Source: Streptomyces lonarensis
GTDB taxonomy: Bacteria > Actinomycetota > Actinomycetes > Streptomycetales > Streptomycetaceae
DNA length: 32,367 bases
Direction of reading: 5' to 3'
NCBI RefSeq assembly: GCF_012033735.1
Contig: NZ_JAAVJD010000036.1
Location: 1-32,367 of the forward strand
Part shown: one piece after another, positions 1-6,397 of the stretch
Position numbering within the stretch: position 1 is the stretch's first letter
Layout: each line of letters starts with the position of its first letter
Translations under genes and position numbers: made by a program
Notes under the pieces: generated by a model
What the model was told of the DNA's origin: nothing
Databases searched by the model: none
What the model saw: the letters and a program-made list of their open reading frames with translations, nothing else

Positions 1-2
1 TC

Positions 3-101
3 AAGCAACGCTGGCGCGCACTCCAGCACGTCACCCTCAGCCCCAACAGAATCGGAGCCATCACCAAAGCCGCCCTCGTCCTACACGGCTCATGGAAGTA
101 A
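3..101 (+). pseudogene. C-terminal tail of a transposase, truncated by the window edge
   Basis: The reading frame is open from the first bases and ends at TAA 99-101. It encodes about 32 residues containing WRALQHVTLSPNRIGAITKA, a pattern I associate with the C-terminal helix of DDE-type transposases, where a WR.L motif follows the catalytic Glu. The rest lies outside the window, so I cannot tell whether the element is intact. Its end overlaps the minus-strand small ORF at 61-210. The family call rests on resemblance only. Confidence 0.4.
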
Positions 102-210
102 GGACCGTTGAGAAAACCTCACTCTCACCCCCACCTTTACTGGAGGCCAGAACCAGCGAGGAGATAGCCCCCAGAAATAGAACACCTACGAATATTTCAA
201 GCTTTACCAT
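61..210 (-). CDS. Small single-TM peptide, copy 1 (stop codon lost, run-on)
   Basis: ATG at 210 gives MVKLEIFVGVLFLGAISSLV and onward, one hydrophobic helix. The first 24 residues match a second copy at 6323-6397 (MVKLQVFVSILYLAAISSL...). In that copy the codon after LASS is a stop; here it is AAA, so the frame runs on about 25 residues into the transposase tail. It follows orphan A and its putative immunity ORF on the same strand. The function is unknown. As a very small hydrophobic peptide in an RHS array it could be an immunity or accessory peptide, or a remnant. Confidence 0.4.
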   Translation of the reverse strand: MVKLEIFVGVLFLGAISSLVLASSKGGGESEVFSTVLTSMSRVGRGRLW

Positions 211-292
211 GAGATCACACGCATTCTTCACCACATGACCATGATCGACGATCAAGAGCTCGACGTCTCACCGCTTACGGTGCACGAGCTCG

Positions 293-472
293 TCAGGCTC
301 TGTTACTCCATACTCCGAACACCGTCATGGCCGCCCCTATCATCGCAGCCACCCCGATGACAACCGGAATCACCCAGTTAGTGGCATCGAATACAATTCC
401 ATAGACCAAGAAGCAGCAGCCAATAAGGCCAGCAAAGATGGAAATCCCGGTGAGTCGAGCAGCAGGACTCAT
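293..472 (-). CDS. Putative membrane immunity protein of module A (in frame with the tip)
   Basis: Starting at ATG 472 (AAAGG seven bases upstream) or ATG 487, this gives a 59-64 aa protein with two hydrophobic helices, the second ending AAMTVFGVWSNRA. The independent evidence that it is its own gene is a diverged homologue at 19657-19831, which begins at the equivalent methionine and keeps GCFLGYG, LIPVV, AAAMTLFEVW and RNRD. It sits at the 3' end of orphan A, where an immunity gene is expected. It is in the same frame as the tip, so it could also be a genuine C-terminal domain of the toxin. No enzymatic motif is visible. Confidence 0.5.
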   Translation of the reverse strand: MSPAARLTGISIFAGLIGCCFLVYGIVFDATNWVIPVVIGVAAMIGAAMTVFGVWSNRA

Positions 473-913
473 GGACCAACCTTTCATAGAACCTTTCAGG
501 GAAGGGTAGAGACGGGGCAGCGACCGCAATGCCCCCAGGTGAACTGGGAGCATTGCGGTGAGCTGCCTGCGCCAGTACACCAGCTCCCCTCCTGCGTAAC
601 TGACGCCAGCGCCCAGAGCCCAGCTGAAGACTCCGACACCGACTGATGCGGTCGGGCCGAAGGCGCTGGCCATGGTCATCACCCCGGAGTGAGCCGCAGC
701 CTGAACGCCACTCGCGCAACCGCCCGCAAGACTGAAGGCGGTACTGGCGAGATCGGAAGCGTCGTCAAACGACAGGAGTCCGGTGGGGTAGATGCGGTTG
801 ACGGGGTCGCCTTCGGCGTAGAGGTAGGGGTTCTTCTCCTGGCCGGAGGGGTCGGGTTGGGTGAAGCGGCCGATGCGGGGCTCGGAGTAGAGGGCGGAGA
901 GGTGGTAGACGAG
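293..913 (-). pseudogene. Orphan RHS C-terminal module A (core remnant plus tip)
   Basis: Read from 913 downward, the frame starts directly after an in-frame TGA (914-916). It encodes the RHS core end (YHLSALYSEPRIGRFTQPDP ... GDPVNRIYPTGL), then a tip beginning LSFDDASDLASTAFSLAGGC and rich in Gly/Ala/Val. No start codon precedes the core; the first is a GTG at 682 inside the tip. It is therefore a displaced 3' end of an rhs gene. The core carries substitutions relative to the full-length gene (YYDP to YSEP, IDPTG to IYPTG). The frame continues without a stop into a hydrophobic 59-residue segment (293-472) that looks like a separate immunity protein, so the toxin's own stop may have been lost. 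Confidence 0.75.
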
Positions 914-929
914 TCAGGCCCCCTGGGCG

Positions 930-1196
930 TTACGCCGTGCCGGGAGCCTGGCGCTGATCGCGGGCAGACGTGTCGGCCCGGGCCTGGGTGTCGCGACGCG
1001 TCACGTACTGCGCCAGAGCTGCGAAGAGCAGGAACGCGGCGGTGAAAAATGCCGGTATGGCCACTCCGGTCTCTTCCGAAACCAGCGCGGCGCCCAGGAG
1101 CAGAAGCCAGACCAGCGCCCAGAGCAGATAGAACCAGCGACTGAGCCGCACCACTTTCGCGTAGGTCTTGCCTAACGGGAATCGCTTCGATGCCAT
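930..1196 (-). CDS. 88-aa two-TM membrane protein, copy 1 (candidate immunity protein)
   Basis: ATG 1196 is preceded by TAGGGG. The protein has a basic N-terminus (MASKRFPLGKTYAKVVRLSR), a first helix (FYLLWALVWLLLLGAAL), a second helix (VAIPAFFTAAFLLFAALAQY) and a charged tail (TRRDTQARADTSARDQRQ). A near-identical copy lies at 6621-6887. In both places it is the second small gene after the type-1 RHS tip, about 240 bp beyond the 45-aa gene with a hairpin between. Its stop lies 16 bp ahead of the core remnant of orphan A, so it marks the 3' end of one cassette. A role in immunity is inferred from position and membrane topology only. Confidence 0.7.
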   Translation of the reverse strand: MASKRFPLGKTYAKVVRLSRWFYLLWALVWLLLLGAALVSEETGVAIPAFFTAAFLLFAALAQYVTRRDTQARADTSARDQRQAPGTA

Positions 1197-1324
1197 GCCC
1201 AGCCCCTACCCGAAACGAATCGAATAATGCACCGGAACAGGCAACACCCGGCGTGGCATATCCGATGCTGCAAGCATGGGCGAAAGTAGCCGAGGCCCCA
1301 CTCACGAAATTCGGGAAGAAGGGA

Positions 1325-1370
1325 GACTCCTGTGGTGAGCCGCAATACTACGCGACTCACCACAGGGGTC
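1325..1370. terminator. Conserved hairpin between the small genes, copy 1
   Basis: GACTCCTGTGGTGAG (1325-1339) pairs with CTCACCACAGGGGTC (1356-1370) through a 16-nt loop, giving a 15-bp stem with one G-U pair. No T-run follows on either strand. The same stem and nearly the same loop are at 7018-7059. It may attenuate transcription into the downstream 88-aa gene or act as an RNA-processing or recombination site. Confidence 0.5.
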
Positions 1371-1434
1371 AGGGGGCGGTTCGGCCTGCCGTCCGCAGGG
1401 CGACACCTCGGGTTCTACCGAGAGCATCCCACCT

Positions 1435-1572
1435 TCACTCGACCCCGTTCTCATCTCTTCCGCCGTACACGACGGCGAGAACTATGAAACCAATCACGGA
1501 GGCCACTCCGACGCTGATCCAAACCCAGGGAGGAGCTCCCAGCGACACACCTTTGGCAATTAGTTCGTTCAT
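1435..1572 (-). CDS. 45-aa single-TM protein, copy 1 (candidate immunity peptide)
   Basis: ATG 1572 opens MNELIAKGVSLGAPPWVWIS, followed by a hydrophobic helix (VGVASVIGFIVLAVVYGG) and the tail RDENGVE; TGA at 1435-1437. An A/G-rich GAAGAGGAAAAG stretch upstream serves as the RBS. It begins 26 bp after the stop of orphan B. It is a paralogue of the 45-aa gene at 7124-7261, which follows the full-length rhs at a 22-bp spacing, and it resembles the 42-aa gene at 3535-3663. Conservation of start, length and position argues that it is real despite its size. The function is inferred, not shown. Confidence 0.7.
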   Translation of the reverse strand: MNELIAKGVSLGAPPWVWISVGVASVIGFIVLAVVYGGRDENGVE

Positions 1573-1598
1573 GCTTTTCCTCTTCTTTCATTCTTCTG

Positions 1599-2414
1599 CT
1601 ATGACATAATCTCGGAAGTAAGGTAGCCAGCGGCAAACCCCACACCGACGCAGACACCAGCCGCCACGGCTCCGCCCACACCTGCCGTGGGCGCGGCAAT
1701 CAGTCCCGCTCCGAAGGCGCACGCTGACTGGCCGGCCACGCCCCCGACCATGCCGACGAGACCGTCTACCGCGGCGTCCAAGTCCCCGTTGAGGGTGTCT
1801 TCGACGACGGAGTTGGCGTCAGACAACGTCAAGAGGCCGCCTACAGCTCCGACCGCGCCAGCGGCCCACAGTCCGGTGGGGTCGATGCGGTTGACGGGGT
1901 CGCCTTCGGCGTAGAGGTAGGGGTTCTTCTCCTGGCCGGAGGGGTCGGGTTGGGTGAAGCGGCCGATGCGGGGCTCGTAGTAGCGGGCGGAGAGGTGGTA
2001 CAGCCCGGTAGCGTCCTGGTAGCCGCCGGCGAAGCGGTGGAGCTGGTCGATCTCCTCGGTGGTGTGGGCGGTGCGGGGCACGCTGCGGGGACTGTAGCTG
2101 TACGCGTTGAGGCGGTCGCCGTCCTCGTCGATGACGGCGACCACCGACCCAATGGCGTCGGTGACGAAGCAGTGCGCCTCTCCCTCCCGGGTGAAGGAGT
2201 CGAGGGTGCCGCCGGGTTCGCGCACGAAGCCGGTATCAACCTCGTCGGTGGTGGTCGCGGACAGGCCGAGCGGGCCGTGCTGGAACTCGCAGTGGGTCGC
2301 GGACCCCGTGCCGGACCCCGCAAGGGCTCGCGGCACGCTGCTGACAAGTCCCAGGACCGCCACAGATCGCCGCGACGGCCCACCGTCGCCACGGAGCGGA
2401 GTGGTCAGCTGCAC
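1599..2414 (-). CDS. Orphan RHS C-terminal module B (type-1 tip) with a new possible start
   Basis: The 271-residue frame opens at GTG 2414 (GGAG just upstream), 18 bp after the stop of the 62-aa gene at 2433. The first 45 or so residues are unrelated to Rhs. From HGPLGLSATTTDE onward it matches the full-length Rhs through IGRFTQPDPSGQEKNPYLYA and NRIDPTGL. The tip WAAGAVGAVGGLLTLSDANS...YLTSEIMS is almost the same as that of the intact rhs. A Cys pair (SACAFG, GVCVGV) lies in the Gly/Ala-rich part. It is probably a displaced cassette. Unlike A, C and E it has a start codon, so it could be translated as a short cytoplasmic protein. It pairs with the 45-aa gene downstream. Confidence 0.65.
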   Translation of the reverse strand: MQLTTPLRGDGGPSRRSVAVLGLVSSVPRALAGSGTGSATHCEFQHGPLGLSATTTDEVDTGFVREPGGTLDSFTREGEAHCFVTDAIGSVVAVIDEDGDRLNAYSYSPRSVPRTAHTTEEIDQLHRFAGGYQDATGLYHLSARYYEPRIGRFTQPDPSGQEKNPYLYAEGDPVNRIDPTGLWAAGAVGAVGGLLTLSDANSVVEDTLNGDLDAAVDGLVGMVGGVAGQSACAFGAGLIAAPTAGVGGAVAAGVCVGVGFAAGYLTSEIMS

Positions 2415-2432
2415 AGCTCCGCTCGTCGGTCA

Positions 2433-2621
2433 CTACGCAGGCGACCTCAGGTAGTAGACGCATCCGGCGGCCACCGGGAGCATCGGCACGGCGCTCACCA
2501 GAGCCGTTCTCCACTGGCCCAGAGCAAGGGTCGTCACGAGCAGGCATGCCGTCATCACGAGGAATCCCAGCATGACGATGCGGAGCCCACGCCCCGGCTG
2601 CCATCTCGCTGCTCTACTCAC
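2433..2621 (-). CDS. 62-aa two-TM membrane protein (candidate immunity for module C)
   Basis: GTG 2621 lies 7 bp after the stop of orphan C, with GAGGG upstream. The protein begins MSRAARWQPGRGLR and has two hydrophobic helices (IVMLGFLVMTACLLVTTLAL and ALVSAVPMLPVAAGCVYYL). The tight spacing to the tip and the small membrane topology fit an immunity gene of the preceding toxin. I do not recognise a named family. Confidence 0.6.
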   Translation of the reverse strand: MSRAARWQPGRGLRIVMLGFLVMTACLLVTTLALGQWRTALVSAVPMLPVAAGCVYYLRSPA

Positions 2622-2628
2622 GCTGCCC

Positions 2629-3036
2629 TCAGTTCCTGAGTGAGATCACGGTCAAGGCGCCGCCGACGATGCCGAGGCTTCCGCCGATCGCGCCGCCCGC
2701 GACGCTCCCCGCGCCGCACCCGGGAAGGGTGGCCACGAAGAACCCGATGCCACACCCCACGCCCGCGCCGGCCGAGGCCCCGGCTGCCCCGGACGCGGCC
2801 ACGGCACCGATGTCGATGGCGAAGTCTTCAACCGAGTAGAGGCCGGTGGGGTCGATGCAGTTGACGGGGTCGCCTTCGGCGTAGAGGTAGGGGTTCTTCT
2901 CCTGGCCGGAGGGGTCGGGTTGGGTGAAGCGGCCAATGCGGGGATCGCAGTAGTGGGCGGGGAGGTGGTACAGCCCGGTGGCTTCCTCATGCCCATCCGC
3001 GAGTACACCGTTGCCGAGCAGCTGAAGAACTACCGC
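2629..3036 (-). pseudogene. Orphan RHS C-terminal module C
   Basis: The frame is open from an in-frame TGA (3037-3039). Homology to the RHS core starts near 2986 (EATGLYHLPAHYCDPRIGRF) and runs through GDPVNCIDPTGL. The 69-residue tip starts YSVEDFAIDIGAVAASGAAG and contains GVGCGIGFFVATLPGCGAGS, then AIGGSLGIVGGAL, ending VISLRN. There is no ATG/GTG/TTG before the tip, so it is silent as it stands. The upstream bases (2987-3036) do not belong to rhs and mark the recombination junction. Core substitutions (ARYYDP to AHYCDP, NRIDP to NCIDP) suggest it is not under selection. Confidence 0.75.
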
Positions 3037-3160
3037 TCAACCTTTAGGGACGGACGGCGGTCGAGTGAGCCCGGGAATTGGCCGCCGTAACTGCGGTCAC
3101 TGGAACCCACGACTCACCTGCGCTATCCGTACGCTTGCCCGTTTCCTGAAAGACGGGAAT

Positions 3161-3376
3161 CTAACCGAAGAGCAGGTAGTAGAGGAAGTAGACGCCAGCC
3201 AGCACCATTAAGGCTCCAGTTATCACGGCGGTAAACAGTGCAGCAAATCTCCAGAACTTCGAGGAAGAGCCAAACCCTTCACGCATCGTGACCATTATTC
3301 CGGCCGCGAAGCGCCGCCTAAAGAGGATAAATCCGCAACCGGAAACTACCAGAAGAGCCGCAGCCAGGATCTCCAC
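3161..3376 (-). CDS. 71-aa membrane protein (FRxRFA family, candidate immunity)
   Basis: I choose GTG 3376 because AGGGGG precedes it and because it gives a protein of the same length as its neighbour at 3697-3909. The sequence has an N-terminal helix (EILAAALLVVSGCGFILF), the motif RRRFAAGIM, a short loop and a long C-terminal helix (LFTAVITGALMVLAGVYFL). The neighbour has the same plan with LVVFRNRFARSAM. An upstream GTG at 3433 would give 90 aa. It is the third small gene after orphan E. Function unknown; immunity is inferred from context. Confidence 0.55.
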   Translation of the reverse strand: MEILAAALLVVSGCGFILFRRRFAAGIMVTMREGFGSSSKFWRFAALFTAVITGALMVLAGVYFLYYLLFG

Positions 3377-3534
3377 GATCGACCACCCCCTAAACGAGTC
3401 AGAAGCCAAAGGAAGAAAATTCGCTCCAGCCACCCCGGGCCGGGGCAGGCTCTATTGTGGCTTGGCCCGCAGTGCCACGAGAGGCTTCATTAGCCGCTTA
3501 GGCGACTTGGAGGCCACCGCCACGGAGTGAGGCG

Positions 3535-3663
3535 CTACCGATCCATGCCTCTATGCCGCACCAACGTAACAATGGCGACAACAGAGAGGGCACCGATTCC
3601 GATTCCGATACCCACCCACGGCGGCAGCTTCCCCCAATCCTCACTCGCAATTATTCCCAACAT
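3535..3663 (-). CDS. 42-aa single-TM peptide
   Basis: ATG 3663 has a strong AGGAGG 8-9 bases upstream. The peptide begins MLGIIASEDWGKLPPWVGIG, has a helix (GIGIGALSVVAIVTLV) and ends RHRGMDR; TAG at 3535-3537. Its layout (short polar start, P-P-W-V-G, GALSVV helix, basic tail) matches the 45-aa peptides at 1435-1572 and 7124-7261 (PAWVG...GALSVVGF). It lies between the two FRxRFA-type genes on the same strand and is probably co-transcribed with them behind orphan E. Confidence 0.6.
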   Translation of the reverse strand: MLGIIASEDWGKLPPWVGIGIGIGALSVVAIVTLVRHRGMDR

Positions 3664-3696
3664 GCACACTACCCTCCTTCGCCTAGAACACCACCT

Positions 3697-3909
3697 TCAC
3701 GGGTTGACAACCAAGCCAATTATCCCGATGACCACAAAGACAAGACCAAACACCACCGCCGCCCACTTCGCCGACTCCTCATATAGCCCCGATTCTTTCA
3801 ACTTGAACAACTGAATCCCACTCGCCATCGCTGAGCGCGCAAATCTGTTGCGAAATACAACCAGGCCACTTCCGAACAGAATGGAAAACACCGGAATCAC
3901 TATATTCAT
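3697..3909 (-). CDS. 70-aa membrane protein (FRxRFA family, candidate immunity for module E)
   Basis: ATG 3909 is preceded by AGGGAGG. Sequence plan: MNIVIPVFSILFGSGLVVFR, then NRFARSAMASGIQ, a charged middle (FKLKESGLYEESAKW) and a C-terminal helix (AAVVFGLVFVVIGIIGLVV) ending NP. It starts 58 bp after the stop of orphan E and is the first gene of a run of three small membrane genes. It shares its architecture with 3161-3376. The plan (hydrophobic, RF-A, charged linker, hydrophobic) recalls small DUF6199-like membrane proteins, but I cannot confirm that family. Confidence 0.65.
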   Translation of the reverse strand: MNIVIPVFSILFGSGLVVFRNRFARSAMASGIQLFKLKESGLYEESAKWAAVVFGLVFVVIGIIGLVVNP

Positions 3910-3967
3910 ACCCTGCCTCCCTTTACTGCGCGGGAGGACTCCAAAGAGTCCTCCCGCGCCTGACTTG

Positions 3968-4888
3968 CTAGAACTGGTGCGTGTACCCTCCAGAGCATCC
4001 TGGGGAACTAAAATACCCTGTTCCGATCGAGCCGGAACTGAGACCAGTCGCCTCCCAGGACAGTGGCCCAGCACCGCAGGAGCCGTACCCGGACCCCCCA
4101 CGTGAGTATCCGTAACTCGTTCGGAACCCGCCAGATATTGACACGGGCCAGCCCACCCCGATGCTCGTCATCGCGCCGGTCTCTCCCGTGTCAACGTTTC
4201 TGTTAACTCCTGCGCCCACGCAGACGATTACGCAGACTTCGCCTGAGAAGCTGATTCCCCAGTCGAGGCCGGTGGGGTCGATGCGGTTGACGGGGTCGCC
4301 TTCGGCGTAGAGGTGGGGGTTCTTCTCCTGGCCGGAGGGGTCGGGTTGGGTGAAGCGGCCGATGCGGGGGTCGTAGTAGCGGGCGGAGAGGTGGTACAGC
4401 CCGGTGGCGTCCTGGTATTCGCCGGCGAACCGGTGGGGCTGGTCGATCTCCTCGGTGGTGTGGGCGGTGCGGGTGACGCCGCGGGGGCTGTAGCTGTACG
4501 CGTTGAGGCGGTCGCCGTCTTCGTCGATGACGGCGACGACGGAGCCGATGGCGTCGGTGATGTAGTAGTGGCTGCGGCCGTCGCGGGTGAAGGAGTTGAG
4601 GGTGCCGCCGGGTTCGCGGACGAAGCCGGTGTCGGCCTCGTCGGTGGTGGTGGCGGACAGGCCGAGCGGGCCGTGGTGGAAGTGGGTGTCGCCCAGGCGG
4701 ACGCGTTCGCTGTTGTCGGTGGAGGCGTACTCCCCCGCGTACTCCTGGCCGGCGACGGTGACACCGGTGAGCTGGGAGAAGGCCGACCACTGGCCGTCGG
4801 TGCGGGTGGTGGCCTCCGTCGGCGCGGCCGCGGTCTCGTTGCCGGCAGCAACTGGATTCGATACGTGCCACCCCGACCGCGCCGGGGA
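3968..4888 (-). pseudogene. Orphan RHS C-terminal module E
   Basis: This is the longest displaced module. From an in-frame TGA (4889-4891) the frame runs about 306 codons. RHS homology begins near 4848 (AAGNETAAAPTEATTRTDGQ) and continues at almost full identity with the intact gene to NRIDPTGL. The tip (DWGISFSGEVCVIVCVGAGV ... PGCSGGYTHQF) differs from the others: it is Ser/Gly-rich, probably beta-structured and has four cysteines. No start codon occurs between the stop and the tip, so it is a silent cassette. The FRxRFA-type and 42-aa genes follow it. Confidence 0.8.
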
Positions 4889-4923
4889 TCAGAGACACCT
4901 CACACAAAGGGAGCGCTTCGAAA

Positions 4924-5190
4924 CTACTTGTTCCGCTCAATAGTTGCGAAGAGACCGAGGCCGCCGCACAGCGACAACCCTCCCCCAAGCAGGAAAGCCC
5001 AATTGAACGACTCGGCATTGAGAAACAAGGAAAGAAATATAGCACCAAATAGCACCCCTACTGCAGCAAGTATCCTCGCCCTCGCGACTGCGCTCACGTA
5101 TCCAACCCCTCTCCAAATGCAGCGCCAGACCAGAGGCGTGGGGTCAACCGAAACTCCATGAACCCACACCTCCGGGCCAATGTCAAACAT
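4924..5190 (-). CDS. 88-aa membrane protein (candidate immunity of a lost module)
   Basis: ATG 5190 opens MFDIGPEVWVHGVSVDPTPL. Two hydrophobic helices follow (AAVGVLFGAIFLSLFL and AFLLGGGLSLCGGLGLFA), ending ERNK. It ends 35 bp before the open frame of orphan E, the position that the 88-aa copy-1 and 62-aa genes occupy ahead of orphans A and B. No RHS tip is recognisable between it and the IS element, so its cognate tip was probably lost. Confidence 0.5.
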   Translation of the reverse strand: MFDIGPEVWVHGVSVDPTPLVWRCIWRGVGYVSAVARARILAAVGVLFGAIFLSLFLNAESFNWAFLLGGGLSLCGGLGLFATIERNK

Positions 5191-5447
5191 TCTTGAATCT
5201 ACGCCGGAAGTCCACCGCCTACCTCACCAATTCCTACACCGGCCCTGTAGCCCAGGCTATTGCACCTCAGGTGCGGTCAAAGAACGCCCGCTCGAGCGGA
5301 GGCGAGCAGCCCCGGTGACGAAGAAGCACGCGTCAGCAGCCACCCGGCCCTGAGACGGAAGCAACGATACAAGTCATCTGCTGGAGAGCACAGAACGCCA
5401 TGACCCCACCGAGGAGCCACCACACAACGCTTTCACTCTCACCTTAA
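5191..5447. other. Unassigned spacer between module E and the IS element
   Basis: I see no convincing gene here. A 39-codon plus-strand frame (KSTAYLTNSYTGPVAQAIAP) and short minus-strand frames exist, without an RBS or family likeness. The last bases before the IS resemble the sequence next to the small-peptide gene at 61-210, so the IS split a formerly continuous array segment. Confidence 0.4.
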
Positions 5448-5466
5448 GAGGTTGTCTCACGTGGTG
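5448..5466 (+). repeat. IS left terminal inverted repeat
   Basis: A 19-bp sequence identical to the reverse complement of 6305-6323, with no mismatch. Confidence 0.9.
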
Positions 5467-5496
5467 GTGTTGGGAGCTGCGGCATGATGTCTCTTC

Positions 5497-6314
5497 GTGA
5501 GTGTAGATCTGTCGCAGCGGCTGGTTCCTGACGGTCTGTGGGAACTGGTTGCCCCGTTGCTGCCGTCGTTCAACTCTCGTCCGCAGGGCGGTGGGACGGC
5601 GCCGCTGGACGAGCGCGCCGTGTTCGCGGCTGTGGTGTACGTGCTGACCAGTGGGTGTGCCTGGCGGTATCTGCCGGAGACGTTCGGGGTGTCGCCCGCT
5701 ACGGCGCACCGGCGGTTCACCGCGTGGACCGAGGCGGGACTGTGGCGCCGGTTGCACCGGGCAGTCCTGGACGAACTTGGCGCCCGGGGTGAGATCGACT
5801 GGACCTCGGCGATCGTGGACGCCGCGTCGGTGCGGGCGAAAAGGGGGGCTCGCTGACCGGGCCGAACCCGGTCGATCGCGGCAAGAAGGGCAGCAAGCTG
5901 CACGTGTTGTCCGAGGCCCAGGGCCTTCCGCTCGCCGTGGCCGTGTCCGGCGCGAACATGCACGACAGCCTCGCCCTCAAGTCGCTGATCCGCGGGATAC
6001 CCGCCATCCGCTCCAGGCGCGGACCTCGTCGGCGCCGCCCGGTCAAGCTCCGGGCCGACAAGGCGTACTTCTCTGCTGACCACCTCTCCTGGCTGCGTGA
6101 ACGGGGACTTGTCCCGCGCATCGCCAGGCCGGGAATCGAGTCCGGCGAACGTCTCGGCCGGCACCGCTGGAAGATCGAGAGATCGATCGCCTGGCTCTTC
6201 GGCTACCGACGGCTCACCGTCCGATACGAGCGAAAGGGCTCCCACTTTCTCGCCTTCCTCGGCCTGGCCGCCACGCTGACCTGCTACAAGAAACTCACGA
6301 AACTCACCACGTGA
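5497..6314 (+). CDS. IS5-family DDE transposase made by -1 frameshift
   Basis: ORF A (5497-5856, GTG start, 119 codons) has the N-terminal DUF4096-type region (DLSQRLVPDGLWELVAPLLP) and the first catalytic Asp in AIVDAAS (residue 108). ORF B continues in the -1 frame to 6314 with the second Asp in LRADKAYF (6057-6059) and the Glu in WKIERSIAWLFGYRR (6177-6179). The frames join at an A4G6 run (5839-5848), a typical slippery site for this group. The fused product would be about 272 residues, normal for IS5/IS427-type transposases. All three catalytic residues are present. Confidence 0.9.
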
Positions 6315-6323
6315 GACAACCTC
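6305..6323 (-). repeat. IS right terminal inverted repeat
   Basis: A 19-bp perfect match to the left end. It overlaps the last codons of the transposase. Confidence 0.9.
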
Positions 6324-6397
6324 TAACTGGAGGCCAGTATCAGCGAAGAGATAGCCGCCAAGTATAGAATGCTCACGAACACCTGAAGCTTTACCAT
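6323..6397 (-). CDS. 24-aa single-TM peptide, copy 2
   Basis: ATG 6397 gives MVKLQVFVSILYLAAISSLI, then LASS and TAG. It aligns with the first 24 residues of the peptide at 61-210. The IS right end supplies the G of the present TAG stop, but a TAA would have been present before insertion, so the peptide is unaffected. It lies downstream of the 88-aa gene copy 2. It is very short. The case for it rests on conservation of start and hydrophobic pattern between two copies. Confidence 0.35.
   Translation of the reverse strand: MVKLQVFVSILYLAAISSLILASS

Larger units (their letters stand above)
921..1868 (-). repeat. Duplicated immunity/tip block, copy 1
   Basis: This block holds an 88-aa membrane protein, a hairpin, a 45-aa TM protein and a type-1 RHS tip. 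The same order and spacing recur at about 6612-7553, with high nucleotide similarity throughout, including non-coding parts. The similarity continues into the RHS core of both neighbours. It is a segmental duplication within the array. Confidence 0.75.
5448..6323 (+). mobile_element. IS5-family insertion sequence (876 bp)
   Basis: It is bounded by perfect 19-bp inverted repeats, gaggttgtctcacgtggtg at 5448-5466 and its reverse complement at 6305-6323. The flanking trinucleotide TAA occurs on both sides (5445-5447 and 6324-6326), consistent with a 3-bp target duplication. The element carries one transposase split over two frames. Before insertion, flanking sequence similar to 130-210 was continuous. 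The insertion left the adjacent 24-aa peptide frame intact, changing its stop from TAA to TAG. All parts look intact, so the copy may be recent and active. Confidence 0.9.

Noticed and set aside
2989-3090. 33-codon plus-strand ORF (MPIREYTVAEQLKNYRSTF...)
   Set aside because: It reads like a protein start but overlaps the junction of orphan C, has no RBS and matches no family I know. It could be a fragment of another gene and was not annotated.
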